Origin: a virus | IMG/VR virus record: IMGVR_UViG_3300042465_007929 | Coordinates: 62,001-126,000 of that record | Reading direction: 5' to 3' (one strand) | DNA length: 64,000 nt | Shown: positions 17,406 through 27,360 of the stretch, piece after piece | Numbering within the stretch: position 1 is the stretch's first letter | How the letters are laid out: each line of letters starts with the position of its first letter | The notes under the pieces: model-generated | The model's input: the letters and a program-made list of their open reading frames with translations, nothing else | Told to the model about the DNA's origin: nothing | Databases searched by the model: none | Program-made: the position numbers and the translations under genes

Positions 17406-18721
17406 TATGTATTTCTTGGTATAACTCCCATTGTATCTTCGATTAAAGAGACTTCTAAATCGTTACTATTATGATATTTCCAAGTGTGCGTCCACTGTGG
17501 ACATGTAAAAAGCTTTGGTCTATTATATACAGATGGTATTTGATGCCTGAATCTTCTATAACCAGCTTTATTTTCTAAAAAATGAAGCATACACGTTAAT
17601 TGTTTGTTGCTTATATTCGAAAATTTATAGTTTAAATCTATCGGAGCGATATTATTTTTAGTTTTAATTCTAAGAGGGAATGAATTTTTAAATTCGAGTT
17701 TTTTTACATTTAATTTTACATCATTCTGTAATCCAACATCTGGTTGAAAAAAGAACTCTTGACTCCATTCTGGACCTTCAATCATCTCTAATATATAACC
17801 ACCAATAGAAGCATGGCTTTCTGGAAGATCATTCCATTTATTTGCCGCCGGACCCATATTTTGAACATAAATTGATGCATAGTCTTCACCATTAGAATCA
17901 TTTGGTTCTCCATTATTCCAATTTGAATACGAATCAAATACTCTTGATCCATCTATCCACCTCCAATCTCCTTCAAAATCTTTATCTGTAGCTCCAATCC
18001 ATAAACAATTAAAAGCATTTCCAGTGTATTGTGGGGCTTTATTATTTTTTTCTTCAGTATTTAAAACAGCCAATCTCCCACCTCTTCTTTCGGCATCATC
18101 TCTAGCTTGAGTCCAACTAAAATTTCCAGTTATTATTTGAAAAACATTTTCACTAGAATTTAAAACATTTAAATTATCTTTCTTGCAATACCAAAAATTA
18201 TTTAATTTATTTTTATTTCCATCTATATAAACTATATCATATTTTTTATATTGAACGCCTAATTCATAATTTTGAAAATTATAATTTAAAAAATTCATAT
18301 TAGACCAATTTAGTATAGTTGGCGATTGATCAATAGCTATATTTACAGCGAACTCATATCTATCATCATTAATATGATTAATTGCGTAATTATCAGAAAA
18401 TCCTAATAAATTTCTATAAACATTAAAATTATCTGGGACAAACTCAAATGAAATAATAGCACTTCTCGCTTCAAAGAAATTAACTAATCTTTGTGCATCG
18501 ATTTCATTAACATCATATTTTATATCAAATGAAGCTCTTAAATTATTAATAGAAGATGGTATAGTATTAAAATAAGAATCATCCGTCTCGTATGAAATGT
18601 TATTAGAAGAAAATTGAACTTTAGATCCATAAGAAGGAGTTAAATTAAATTCCGAAAGATTTTGCGGAGATATAAATCCAGATAAATTAACATCTCTATT
18701 ATAAAAAAGATCTTCACTCAT
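17405..18721 (-). CDS. minor tail protein with an inserted C-type lectin-like domain
   Basis: 438 residues. The N-terminal part (LTPSYGSKVQFSSN, INNLRASFDIKYDVNEIDA) and the C-terminal part (FKNSFPLRIKTKN, AGYRRFRHQIPSVYNRPK, WTHTWKYHNSNDLEVSLIE) look like the two repeats of a gpM-type minor tail protein. Between them, residues ~195-315 form a C-type lectin-like domain: FSWTQARDDAERRGGRLAVL, LWIGATDKDFEGDWRWIDG, WNNGEPNDSNGEDYASI, GGYILEM. This suggests a sugar-binding module inserted as a loop on the tail tip. Confidence 0.75.
   Translation of the reverse strand: MSEDLFYNRDVNLSGFISPQNLSEFNLTPSYGSKVQFSSNNISYETDDSYFNTIPSSINNLRASFDIKYDVNEIDAQRLVNFFEARSAIISFEFVPDNFNVYRNLLGFSDNYAINHINDDRYEFAVNIAIDQSPTILNWSNMNFLNYNFQNYELGVQYKKYDIVYIDGNKNKLNNFWYCKKDNLNVLNSSENVFQIITGNFSWTQARDDAERRGGRLAVLNTEEKNNKAPQYTGNAFNCLWIGATDKDFEGDWRWIDGSRVFDSYSNWNNGEPNDSNGEDYASIYVQNMGPAANKWNDLPESHASIGGYILEMIEGPEWSQEFFFQPDVGLQNDVKLNVKKLEFKNSFPLRIKTKNNIAPIDLNYKFSNISNKQLTCMLHFLENKAGYRRFRHQIPSVYNRPKLFTCPQWTHTWKYHNSNDLEVSLIEDTMGVIPRNT
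18044..18079 (-). repeat. 36-bp exact repeat inside lectin domain (copy 1)
   Basis: Identical to 19408-19443 in the neighbouring gene. Encodes the GGRLAVLNTEEKN core of the lectin domain; the next ~20 bases are also similar. Confidence 0.9.
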
Positions 18722-19905
18722 AAATGTCCGTTATAGTTAAGTGTTAATTTTAAAACTCCATCAGCAGAACTTGATAATTCTTGACTAATTAGACTTGCTT
18801 TTGGTATATTGATTGATTGTAGTATGTTACCAGTTCTTCCCGCTATTGATATATTAATATTTTTGTCTTCTTTAGAATAAATAAAATTAGAAGAACTAGA
18901 GATTAAATCTTCATCAAGTTCTATTTGAACTGAAGCCGAATACTCTATTGGAGGCAGTGTTTCTACGCGAATTGGCCCTAATTTTCTTTTTGCATTTAAA
19001 TCATAAAAATATCCAATCCCATAAATTGGTTTTCTATTGATTTTTAAAGAATAATCAAATCCAACAACTCTATTTGTTGAACTATAATCACAATTTATAG
19101 TTATAGATCCTTGATTTGGTACAAAAATTGGAGGAGGAGTACTCGATGGATACTCTATAATATAACCAGATGTAGTTTTCTGCCATAAATCACTTGCATC
19201 ATCCCATTTTCCATTACTATACCTTTGTAAATAATTTTGATCTCCAAATGTATTACTTGGTTCCGCATCATCCCAATTTGAATAGTTTCCATTGTAATTA
19301 GATCCACCACTAAAAAAAATAGTTTCATCTATCCACTTCCAAACTCCTTCTTCACTAACATCTGAGCCTCCAATCCACATACTTTGGCTATAAGGTGGAA
19401 CATTATCATTTTTTTCTTCAGTATTTAAAACAGCCAATCTCCCTCCTCTTTTTTGGGCATCTATTACCGCCTCATCCCAAGTATAAGAACCATAAATTAA
19501 TTGAAATCCAGAATTTAATAATAAATCTTCACTATTTATATCTCCAAATACTGAAAAATTACAAGTTACTTTAGGAACAGACCCAACAGCACAATTCACC
19601 ATGTATTCAGTAAGATATGCATTTTCAAATGTATAGTACTTATCATTATTTTCACCATACATTATGCTCCCATAAATTTTTGAAACTCCAGTATAATTAA
19701 GTATAGGATCTCTATATATCAGATTTCTAGAAATAGATACTGTTTTTTTAGTGTCTCCTTCTTGGGATGTTATTCCTTTTGAATAGCCAAGAGGCTTTAA
19801 TATTTTTAATTCTTGGTTATATGAAATATTGATAGAATCAATACCCAATATTTCTTGATTATTGATTAAAACTTTGGAATTATAATTTAAATTAGCATCA
19901 AACAT
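18718..19905 (-). CDS. tail-tube-like tail protein with an inserted C-type lectin-like domain
   Basis: 395 residues. N-part (1-125) with NAYLTEYMVNCAVGSVPKVT and C-part (270-395) with SLKINRKPIYGIG, IRVETLPPIEYSASVQI match the two halves of the major tail protein at 31388-32584. Residues ~135-253 are a C-type lectin-like domain (YTWDEAVIDAQKRGGRLAVL, MWIGGSDVSEEGVWKWIDE, NYSNWDDAEPSNTFGD, GYIIEYP). It overlaps the next gene by four bases and has AAGAAG as a weak Shine-Dalgarno. It is likely a tail-tip or decorating tube paralogue that binds glycans. Confidence 0.75.
   Translation of the reverse strand: MFDANLNYNSKVLINNQEILGIDSINISYNQELKILKPLGYSKGITSQEGDTKKTVSISRNLIYRDPILNYTGVSKIYGSIMYGENNDKYYTFENAYLTEYMVNCAVGSVPKVTCNFSVFGDINSEDLLLNSGFQLIYGSYTWDEAVIDAQKRGGRLAVLNTEEKNDNVPPYSQSMWIGGSDVSEEGVWKWIDETIFFSGGSNYNGNYSNWDDAEPSNTFGDQNYLQRYSNGKWDDASDLWQKTTSGYIIEYPSSTPPPIFVPNQGSITINCDYSSTNRVVGFDYSLKINRKPIYGIGYFYDLNAKRKLGPIRVETLPPIEYSASVQIELDEDLISSSSNFIYSKEDKNINISIAGRTGNILQSINIPKASLISQELSSSADGVLKLTLNYNGHL
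19408..19443 (-). repeat. 36-bp exact repeat inside lectin domain (copy 2)
   Basis: Identical to 18044-18079. Indicates recent duplication of, or gene conversion between, the two lectin-domain segments. Confidence 0.9.
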
Positions 19906-19906
19906 T

Positions 19907-22900
19907 TTAACTTCTTCTTAATACGCCTCCAAGTCTTTTTTCTTCTTGAATCACTTTAATAACAGCTTCTTTTATTTTTCTTGAAAGATTTTTATCCTGT
20001 TCTGATGATCCTTCAGATTTTGTTTCTTCTTTACCATTAGAAGCTACATTTACAGTTACACCTTTTCCTGATTCTTTAGAGGCTGCAATTAATTCGTCAA
20101 GTTTTGATATTAATTTATCATTAAGCTCTTTTGAGTCTTTGCCAGTATCAGATGTCCCAGAATTCATAGCATTTAAATTAGCCGGGCCAATTCTCTGCGC
20201 TGCTCCAGCATTCATGATGAATTCTCCACCTGAAAGCATCGTTGGAACAGTATCTATGCCTGATCTTTGCGGGATAGATCCTCCTGTAGCTTTCTTCGGC
20301 AATACTGAATAATTATAATCAGTATCACCTTCTGGGAGAGGTAATCCTTGTGTTGGCATATTATCTGGACCTAATATATTATTTTGTCCTAATGTATTAT
20401 TTAGACCTAATGTATTATTTGGCCCCAATCTATTAATGTCCAAACTTCCACTTGGTCCAGATATGTTCTTATAATCTGATGAGCCTAAAATTTGTTGTGC
20501 TATTTTTGGGTTATTAGATAGATAATTTTGATAATCTTTAAGACTTCCAACTTGAGATAATCCTATATTTCCAGTGAATAAATTCTTTAGACCACCTGCT
20601 TGAATTCCTCCGCCGATATTCCCACCACTAAATATTCCTTTTAATCCAGCACCTACCTGACCCATTCCTGTAGCTCCATCAGCTTTTGCGGCGGCAGAGG
20701 CAGCATTATATCCACTACTAGCAGCACTCCCAACAACGCTCACACCTGCCATAACAACAGCACTTATTAATGCTGTTTTTAAAGCTTTTTGTCTTTCTTT
20801 TATTGCATCTTTTCTAGCTTTTTCAATTGCCGCTTCCTGTTCCATCTGTTGTACATATAGATCAAGTGATTGACCTTTTGATTCGGCAATGGCTTGAGCC
20901 ATTGGTCCTTGCGTTCTTCCGAAATTAGTTAAAGCTACGCTTTCTCCTTCTAAACTTATTCCTGCGAAATTTGTTCCGCTTGTTATTACGTCTTTAGCTC
21001 CAGATGTATAAGCTTGAGATGCATAAGAAAGCAAATTGTTTTTACCGGAAATAGTCCCCTCTCCATAATATCCGGGCATATAAAAACCGCCTTGACCAGT
21101 TTGCATTGGAGATGATGAAGTTGTTTGAGATGGGCTTCCTAATCCACCAGAAGATATTTTATATTTATCTAAATCTCCTACTGCCCCTCCAGAGGCAAAA
21201 TGAGAGAGCGTACCATTATTTAATTTCTCCATGAATTTATTGCCATATTTTTGTACGGCTTTTTTATTCATAACAAATTCTCCACCCATAAGCATTGATG
21301 GAACATCATCCTTGGTTCCAGAACCGCCAGTAATTCTTCCGCCAGAAGCATAACCTTTGAAAAGAGAAGACCCAGCCTGTTGAAACATTGAAGTTGTGGA
21401 GTTAGCTAATTGACTAATACTAGCTTTAGTCATTTCATTCAAGAAGCTAGTAGCAGCGCTTCGAAGTGTGTCTTTTAAATCGCCACCCTTCATAATGATT
21501 GCTTCCATGGCTGTAGCCATGTTATCAGCAAACATCTGAGGTATTCTTTCACCTATGTTTCCAGCGAAATCTTCTACCTGCTTATTAAGGTTCGTCATTC
21601 CCTGTCCAAATCCTTCGCCAAATGTTCTTGGTCTAGACTCTAATGATCTTAAAGCTTTAGCTTCTTCTTCCGTAAGACCTCTTTCTTTATTTTTCGCTGT
21701 AGCCGCTTCAATCTGATTGGCTACACTCATAATTTGATTAACAGTAGAATCAATAGCTTCCTCTGTTTTTGCTCCTAATTTTATAGCCGCCGCCCTTGCT
21801 TCTGCATTTTTCTTCTCTGGTGAAATATTCAAACCTGCTATTGTTGATCCAGAAGACAAAATATCTGTTCCATATTTATCTCCAGTAGTAAATACGGATT
21901 TAACATTTTCCATTGGATTTCCTCCAAATTGATTTTTATAAATAGAAGAAACGCTTGGAATCCAATCTTTATTTGTATTTCTTGGATCATTTTTAGCGCC
22001 AACCGGAGAATAAATAGGGCCAATTTGAGCTATTGTTGATGCGTTTTTGTATGGACCCGATAAAGAAGTTAATGTTTTAGCTATTTTATCGATAGAATCT
22101 TCAACGGTAGATTGTTTTTTAACGCCATATTGATCTGAAATTCCCATGGCATTATTCCCTAATCTAAACGCCTGTGAAGTTCCACGCCCAGTTTCAAATT
22201 CAGATGCTGCCGCTAAAAATTTAGGATTTACTCCATATTTTTCTCCAGAAGATTGAAATGAAGCAGCATATTTTTTCAGCGGTTCTGAAAGATTTTTTTC
22301 TAAATCCGTTTTATTTCCAGCCGTAGAAGTTGCTGTAGTTGGTAATGACGTATTCTGTTTTAATTGCTCAGTTAAAGCTTTTGTTGCATCTACATTATCT
22401 TTTACAGCAGTTTCATTTTGCCCTAATGCTAATATATTTTTTTCAGTAAATGCATTTTTCCTTGCTTCAATAGCTATTTGATTTAATTCTCTATCGAGAT
22501 CATTTTTTTGTTTTAAATCAAAATATTTCTTTTCTATCTGTTCTCTTTTTGCTAAAATAGAAGCTGAGTCATACATACCAGCAAATGTTGCTGGTTGTTT
22601 TAATTCTATTTGTTTTTTAATGTCAATTCTTTGGGACTCACCCTCTAATACTATATTCTGTAAAGACTTTTTAGCTAAAATAGAATCAGATAACGTTTTC
22701 GCTTTTTCAAAAAGATTATTCTGTTCTCTTTGCAAATCATTTACATCTCTCTGGATTTTTTGACCAGCCATTTTCGCGGCATTTTCTTGATCTATTTTTA
22801 TTTTTCCTTTATCTAATAAAGTTACATATTCTAAAATAGCAGCATTCGCAGCTTCAGCTTGTTGCTTTGGTAAATTTAAAGATGCGCCAATTCTATCAAC

Positions 22901-25900
22901 AATTTCTTCTATTTTTGCAGTATCGACATTTTCAAATGCTATTTTTAATTCTTCTTGAGCGTTAGCTGCTCCATCTGTTATTTTTTGAAAAATAGTATTA
23001 AATTGTTTAGGATCAATAACAGCACTTTTCATAGATTCTTTTAAAGAACCACCTAATCCTTCTACCGCAGATGATTGATTTTTAATTATAGATATAGCTT
23101 TTTCATTTTCATTATTAGCATTTTCAATAGCTCTCTGTCTATCCGTATCAGTCAATGTTAAGTCTTTAGCAATACTTAATAAATCAGCTTGTTTGTTGAG
23201 AGCTTCATCCTCTAAATCATCTATCATAGTTCTATATAATGATTGAGCTTTTAAAGTAGTTAATAACTCTTTATATTTAATATTTAAATTATCTACGCCT
23301 TGTGATAGTTCAGATTGCGTTTGTTTTGATCTTGAAGAAAGTTCTGCCCATAATTGTTTTAATACATCAAATTGAGCTTTAGGATCTGTTTTTCCTCCTT
23401 TGGCCATTTCATCTCTTAGTGGTTTAAATGACTCATCATCTATATTTTTAGCTTTTTGAGTAAACTGCTCTCTAGTTAGACCCCCAATAGATTTGCCTAA
23501 ATCTGTGGATGGAGAAGTCATTCTTTTTATTGCTAAATCACCTGCTGAAAGATTATCTATTAATCCTGCAAATTGTAAAGATAGAGCTTCGATTTCTTCT
23601 TTAGTCAATTTTGTATCACCTGAAAAAGCACGAATTCTGTTTTGCAATTCACTTGTTGAAACTCCTGCGGCATTTGCTTCTGTGGTTATATCTTTTAATG
23701 ATTGTTTTAATTTTCCACTAATATCATCTACGATAGTAGCAGATACCGTAGATGCTACTACTGCTGGTCCAGATCTCATTCCTACTGATCCGCCTTTTCC
23801 ACCTTGCGCCGCTAGGAGATTAACCATTTTAGTGGTTTCGGTTTTCATTCCTTCAGAAATAATAGATTCGGCTGTTTTTTTAACTTCTTCTTGCCTATCT
23901 TTAGATAAACCAGATAAATTAATAGAAGCTTTAGACGCTGCATCCCCAACAGTTGCTAAAGATTTTGCAACTGATTTATTTATTCCATTGACTTCATTAT
24001 AAATTCCAGTTCCAATTTGCCAAGCAGCAGCTAAACCACCGATAGCAATTCCAGCAGGACCAAGAAATCCAGCGAATTTTGGTATAGCAGCAGCTAATCC
24101 TTGTAGCGCAAATACAGCAGTAGTTCCACTGGATAATCCATCTGAAACAATATTAGTGTATTTTGCGATTTCCGAACTAGAACCTGCTGTCGCAGCGCTT
24201 AATCCAGACATAGCAAGCTGAACAGCAAAAATAGTACCTAAATTATCTTTTTGTCCTTTATTTGTTTGGTCTGCTGAATCAGCAACCTTATCTAATGATG
24301 CAGCAGCTTTGTCAGCAGCAGAACTAATTGGTTCTGTTGACGATCCATCATTATTAGATGAATTTGTTGATGGTCTATATTTTGGATTTTGACCTTTAAA
24401 ACCAGCAAAATTAGGAATAAATCCTCCAGCAGCTCCATAAGCAGTTATATCAGCTCCTTCTTTTCTAGCTCTATTTATACCCTGCCAGCCTCCTGCTGGC
24501 TCATCACGACGATTAGCCACCATAAGACCCATGGGATTACCTGAGTTCTTTAAAGAGCTATTCTGATCAATGTAGACCTGACTAGGATCTAGTCCAGTGC
24601 CAATTTCTCTTGAGATGGCTTCTTTTAATGGATCAACAAAATTAGGGATATAACCAGAAGCTGATCTCCCAAAAGCTGGTTGAGGTTTTTTATCTCCATA
24701 TCCATTAATTTTTAATATTTTTCCAGCAGTAGAAGAAATAAGATCTGGACCAGCATTAGCTTTTGCTTCTAATCCTTTTCCAGCTTGTCCTCCTGTCACA
24801 CCAAACAATTCTCTTAATTGTGGATTAGTTCTAAAATCAATAAGTGAATTCCTATCTTGAGCTTTAAAATCTTTAAAATCATCATCTTTTAAAATACCAG
24901 CAATTCCCGCTTCAAAAATAGCTCCAGCAGTAGCAGTCAAAGATCCCTTATTAAGTAACGATTGGATTAATTCAATATTTGCTGGTTCTGGTAATACATT
25001 GCCAGATAAATCTTTTGCCATTTTTAAAGCAGCAGATGCTGAAACTTTCGACAATTGAGAAGTTAGTTTATCTGTAGATTTAAATTTTAAATTTTTATCA
25101 TTAACCCTAAAAATAGGAACATCAATTAAATATTTACTACTATTTGTTCGAGTTTCTGTTATTCTGCCTTCATTATCAGCATATCTAGATTCAGAAGTCC
25201 CAACTCCTCTTTCTCCAACAATCATTCCAAAATCTTTGCCGCCAGCATTAAGTCTCGCTAAACTCTCAAAAGATTTTTCTTTATTGAGTGCTTTTTCAGC
25301 ATTTTTTTCTGCTGTAGTTTTATATCCAGCATTACGAGCATCTTCTCTGCTAATATACTTAGGATCACTTGGATCTAAATTAATACGGCTACCTATTTGT
25401 TGTGCGCTTAATTTTTTTATATCAACAAAATTAGGAATAAATCCTCCAGCAGAATTAATTTTTTGTGCGCCAGATGGTAAACCAATTTTAGAAACCATAT
25501 CTTTGTTAAATATGGCAGACCCACCACTTCCACCATAATTATTAACAACGTATTCGCTGTCATTAGCTACCATTGTTCCAACTTTTCCACCACCAAAAGC
25601 GAAATTAGGAATAACAACAGGCTTATTGGATGAGTTTGCTCCACCAACACCACGTTTAATATCAAAACTTTCTTGAGCTACTGCTGGCATGTAACCTTCA
25701 GCAGAAGTTTTAACAGGGCTTCCGCCTCCAGCTTTGAATACAGCAGCCGCACCCGGAGCTAGCCTCTTGCCCATTTCGACAAATCTTTGCATTTCTGCAT
25801 TATTTTGTTTGAGAATATTGCCCAAAAGAGTCGCTTGTGCAACATGATTTCCTTCCAAACTTAAAACAGCTTTATGAATATTTTGATTCGTCATTAACGT

Positions 25901-27322
25901 ATTAGTTAATGATGATGCTAATGCATTAATTTCTTTTTGAGCTTGACCAATTCCAAAAAAGGCTTTTAAGCTTTCAGCTCCAAACGCAACTAACCCATAA
26001 GTTAATTTTGCAATAATTGCTCCAAAAATTACAAATCCGGGACCAGTGATAATGCCTGAAAGCCCTTTTATGATTCCGTTTGCAAGATCAGAACCTATTC
26101 CTTCGCCCTGTAATAAATCTTTTATATTAGTTGTTAAACTACTAAAAAATGATAAAATGTTTTTTAAACTATCTGTAACTCCAATTTCACCAAGAGTATT
26201 AGCTAATTCTTGTAAATTTACAGTTGCCTCGTTGATTGATGCTGCAAGAGTCTTATTGAGAGCTGTATTTCTTGCGTAAGCTTCATTACCAGCACTTGCC
26301 ATTGCTTGGGTAGCCCCCATGTATGTCGAAGTCTTACCAGTTAAGTCATCTAAAGCAGCAAGCAACGGTCCAATTTGGAAACCACCACCAATTTTTTCTG
26401 TGATATTTGCTTTTTGAATATCACTTAGACTATTCATCTTTTGAGCAAGATTTTCAATAAGTTTTGTAGCAGGAAGAATTCCGCCTTGCATATCAGTTAC
26501 GGCAGCGCCGACTTCTTGTAAAGCAGCTAAACTATCAGGTCTTTGAATTCTTGTAAAAATTGTTTTGAAAGCATTACCAATAACAGCTCCACCACGGGCT
26601 GTTTTTTCTTGAACAGCAGTGATAATGCCGCCAAGTTCATCAAGACTGACTCCAGCTTGTTGAGCGACGGACGCAGATCTCTTAAAGCCTTCTATAAGAT
26701 CTTTTTCTGAAACAGAGTATGCAGCAGCGGTCTTAGCTATTTTATTTAAAACTTCAGTAGTAGTGATTCCAGATTTTGAGAAAGAGTTTACAGCAGCAGT
26801 CAAGCCTTCAACCGCATTAGCCGCATCCATTCCAGAAAGTCTAGAAAGAACCATTGAGTCTTTTAGCCTCCTAAGAACTTCGTCAGATTTTAAACCCTGA
26901 CGACTTAATTCCAGCGCGGCTTCAGAAACAGTTTGAAATGAATTGCCAGTTTCTTTTGCGATACTAAATATATCATTTTTAAATTTATTAAGTTGAGCTG
27001 AACTAGCTCCCATAACAGAATTAATATTTGCTAAACTTTTCTCAACTTGAATTGTTACTGAGATCATCTCTTGGAAACCTCTAGTAATTGTTCCAAGGAT
27101 ACCAACAGAGGCTCCGAAAGCTAAAACGCGAGCATTAGCAGCTTCCATCGATTTTCCGAACTGATCAGCTTGACCAGTAATCCTACCTAATGGCTGAGAT
27201 ATTGAATCAATAGCCTTAGAGCTTGTACCCAAATCTATCTTAGCATTCTTTCCAGCTATATTCATAGCTCTTTGAATGCTTGCTTCTAAACCGACTACTA
27301 CTGCTTCTAGTTCTAATGGCAT
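19907..27322 (-). CDS. tail tape measure protein with a cell-wall hydrolase-like domain
   Basis: 2471 residues, the largest protein here. Residues 60-400 are the TP901-type core (AFGASVGILGTITRGFQEM, GNSFQTVSEAALELSRQGL, GLTAAVNSFSKSGITTTEVL). Five proline-aromatic motifs (GGFIPNF, SGYIPNF, VVIPNFAF, EGYMPA) occur at about 545-970. Residues ~1680-1810 resemble glucosaminidase/lysozyme domains (YGVNPKFLAAASEFETGRG, NNAMGIS, NTNKDWIPSVSSIY). Two MLxGGEFxMN motifs (about 2015 and 2367) are typical of tape measures. At about 0.15 nm per residue the tail would be roughly 370 nm long. Confidence 0.92.
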   Translation of the reverse strand: MPLELEAVVVGLEASIQRAMNIAGKNAKIDLGTSSKAIDSISQPLGRITGQADQFGKSMEAANARVLAFGASVGILGTITRGFQEMISVTIQVEKSLANINSVMGASSAQLNKFKNDIFSIAKETGNSFQTVSEAALELSRQGLKSDEVLRRLKDSMVLSRLSGMDAANAVEGLTAAVNSFSKSGITTTEVLNKIAKTAAAYSVSEKDLIEGFKRSASVAQQAGVSLDELGGIITAVQEKTARGGAVIGNAFKTIFTRIQRPDSLAALQEVGAAVTDMQGGILPATKLIENLAQKMNSLSDIQKANITEKIGGGFQIGPLLAALDDLTGKTSTYMGATQAMASAGNEAYARNTALNKTLAASINEATVNLQELANTLGEIGVTDSLKNILSFFSSLTTNIKDLLQGEGIGSDLANGIIKGLSGIITGPGFVIFGAIIAKLTYGLVAFGAESLKAFFGIGQAQKEINALASSLTNTLMTNQNIHKAVLSLEGNHVAQATLLGNILKQNNAEMQRFVEMGKRLAPGAAAVFKAGGGSPVKTSAEGYMPAVAQESFDIKRGVGGANSSNKPVVIPNFAFGGGKVGTMVANDSEYVVNNYGGSGGSAIFNKDMVSKIGLPSGAQKINSAGGFIPNFVDIKKLSAQQIGSRINLDPSDPKYISREDARNAGYKTTAEKNAEKALNKEKSFESLARLNAGGKDFGMIVGERGVGTSESRYADNEGRITETRTNSSKYLIDVPIFRVNDKNLKFKSTDKLTSQLSKVSASAALKMAKDLSGNVLPEPANIELIQSLLNKGSLTATAGAIFEAGIAGILKDDDFKDFKAQDRNSLIDFRTNPQLRELFGVTGGQAGKGLEAKANAGPDLISSTAGKILKINGYGDKKPQPAFGRSASGYIPNFVDPLKEAISREIGTGLDPSQVYIDQNSSLKNSGNPMGLMVANRRDEPAGGWQGINRARKEGADITAYGAAGGFIPNFAGFKGQNPKYRPSTNSSNNDGSSTEPISSAADKAAASLDKVADSADQTNKGQKDNLGTIFAVQLAMSGLSAATAGSSSEIAKYTNIVSDGLSSGTTAVFALQGLAAAIPKFAGFLGPAGIAIGGLAAAWQIGTGIYNEVNGINKSVAKSLATVGDAASKASINLSGLSKDRQEEVKKTAESIISEGMKTETTKMVNLLAAQGGKGGSVGMRSGPAVVASTVSATIVDDISGKLKQSLKDITTEANAAGVSTSELQNRIRAFSGDTKLTKEEIEALSLQFAGLIDNLSAGDLAIKRMTSPSTDLGKSIGGLTREQFTQKAKNIDDESFKPLRDEMAKGGKTDPKAQFDVLKQLWAELSSRSKQTQSELSQGVDNLNIKYKELLTTLKAQSLYRTMIDDLEDEALNKQADLLSIAKDLTLTDTDRQRAIENANNENEKAISIIKNQSSAVEGLGGSLKESMKSAVIDPKQFNTIFQKITDGAANAQEELKIAFENVDTAKIEEIVDRIGASLNLPKQQAEAANAAILEYVTLLDKGKIKIDQENAAKMAGQKIQRDVNDLQREQNNLFEKAKTLSDSILAKKSLQNIVLEGESQRIDIKKQIELKQPATFAGMYDSASILAKREQIEKKYFDLKQKNDLDRELNQIAIEARKNAFTEKNILALGQNETAVKDNVDATKALTEQLKQNTSLPTTATSTAGNKTDLEKNLSEPLKKYAASFQSSGEKYGVNPKFLAAASEFETGRGTSQAFRLGNNAMGISDQYGVKKQSTVEDSIDKIAKTLTSLSGPYKNASTIAQIGPIYSPVGAKNDPRNTNKDWIPSVSSIYKNQFGGNPMENVKSVFTTGDKYGTDILSSGSTIAGLNISPEKKNAEARAAAIKLGAKTEEAIDSTVNQIMSVANQIEAATAKNKERGLTEEEAKALRSLESRPRTFGEGFGQGMTNLNKQVEDFAGNIGERIPQMFADNMATAMEAIIMKGGDLKDTLRSAATSFLNEMTKASISQLANSTTSMFQQAGSSLFKGYASGGRITGGSGTKDDVPSMLMGGEFVMNKKAVQKYGNKFMEKLNNGTLSHFASGGAVGDLDKYKISSGGLGSPSQTTSSSPMQTGQGGFYMPGYYGEGTISGKNNLLSYASQAYTSGAKDVITSGTNFAGISLEGESVALTNFGRTQGPMAQAIAESKGQSLDLYVQQMEQEAAIEKARKDAIKERQKALKTALISAVVMAGVSVVGSAASSGYNAASAAAKADGATGMGQVGAGLKGIFSGGNIGGGIQAGGLKNLFTGNIGLSQVGSLKDYQNYLSNNPKIAQQILGSSDYKNISGPSGSLDINRLGPNNTLGLNNTLGQNNILGPDNMPTQGLPLPEGDTDYNYSVLPKKATGGSIPQRSGIDTVPTMLSGGEFIMNAGAAQRIGPANLNAMNSGTSDTGKDSKELNDKLISKLDELIAASKESGKGVTVNVASNGKEETKSEGSSEQDKNLSRKIKEAVIKVIQEEKRLGGVLRRS
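20367..20438 (-). repeat. four 18-bp tandem repeats in the tape measure gene
   Basis: In-frame imperfect repeats encode LGPNNT-LGLNNT-LGQNNI-LGPDNM near residue 2300. They are prone to slippage and may vary in copy number. Confidence 0.85.
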
Positions 27323-27340
27323 ATCCTTAAACCTCTGTGA

Positions 27341-27350
27341 TATTTACACA
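27341..27350 (-). promoter_or_regulatory. TGTGTAAATA motif before the tape measure gene
   Basis: Variant of the AGTGTAA motif 18-28 bases before the tape measure ATG, in the 38-bp gap after the upstream gene. A GAGG/AAGGA stretch closer to the ATG could serve as ribosome site. Confidence 0.35.
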
Positions 27351-27360
27351 GAAGTCTAAG

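Noticed and set aside
17405-19905. Diversity-generating retroelement
   Set aside because: Lectin-fold target candidates exist, but no reverse transcriptase, no template repeat and no adenine-biased variable repeat were found. The 36-bp match is exact and lies in the conserved core, not in a variable site.
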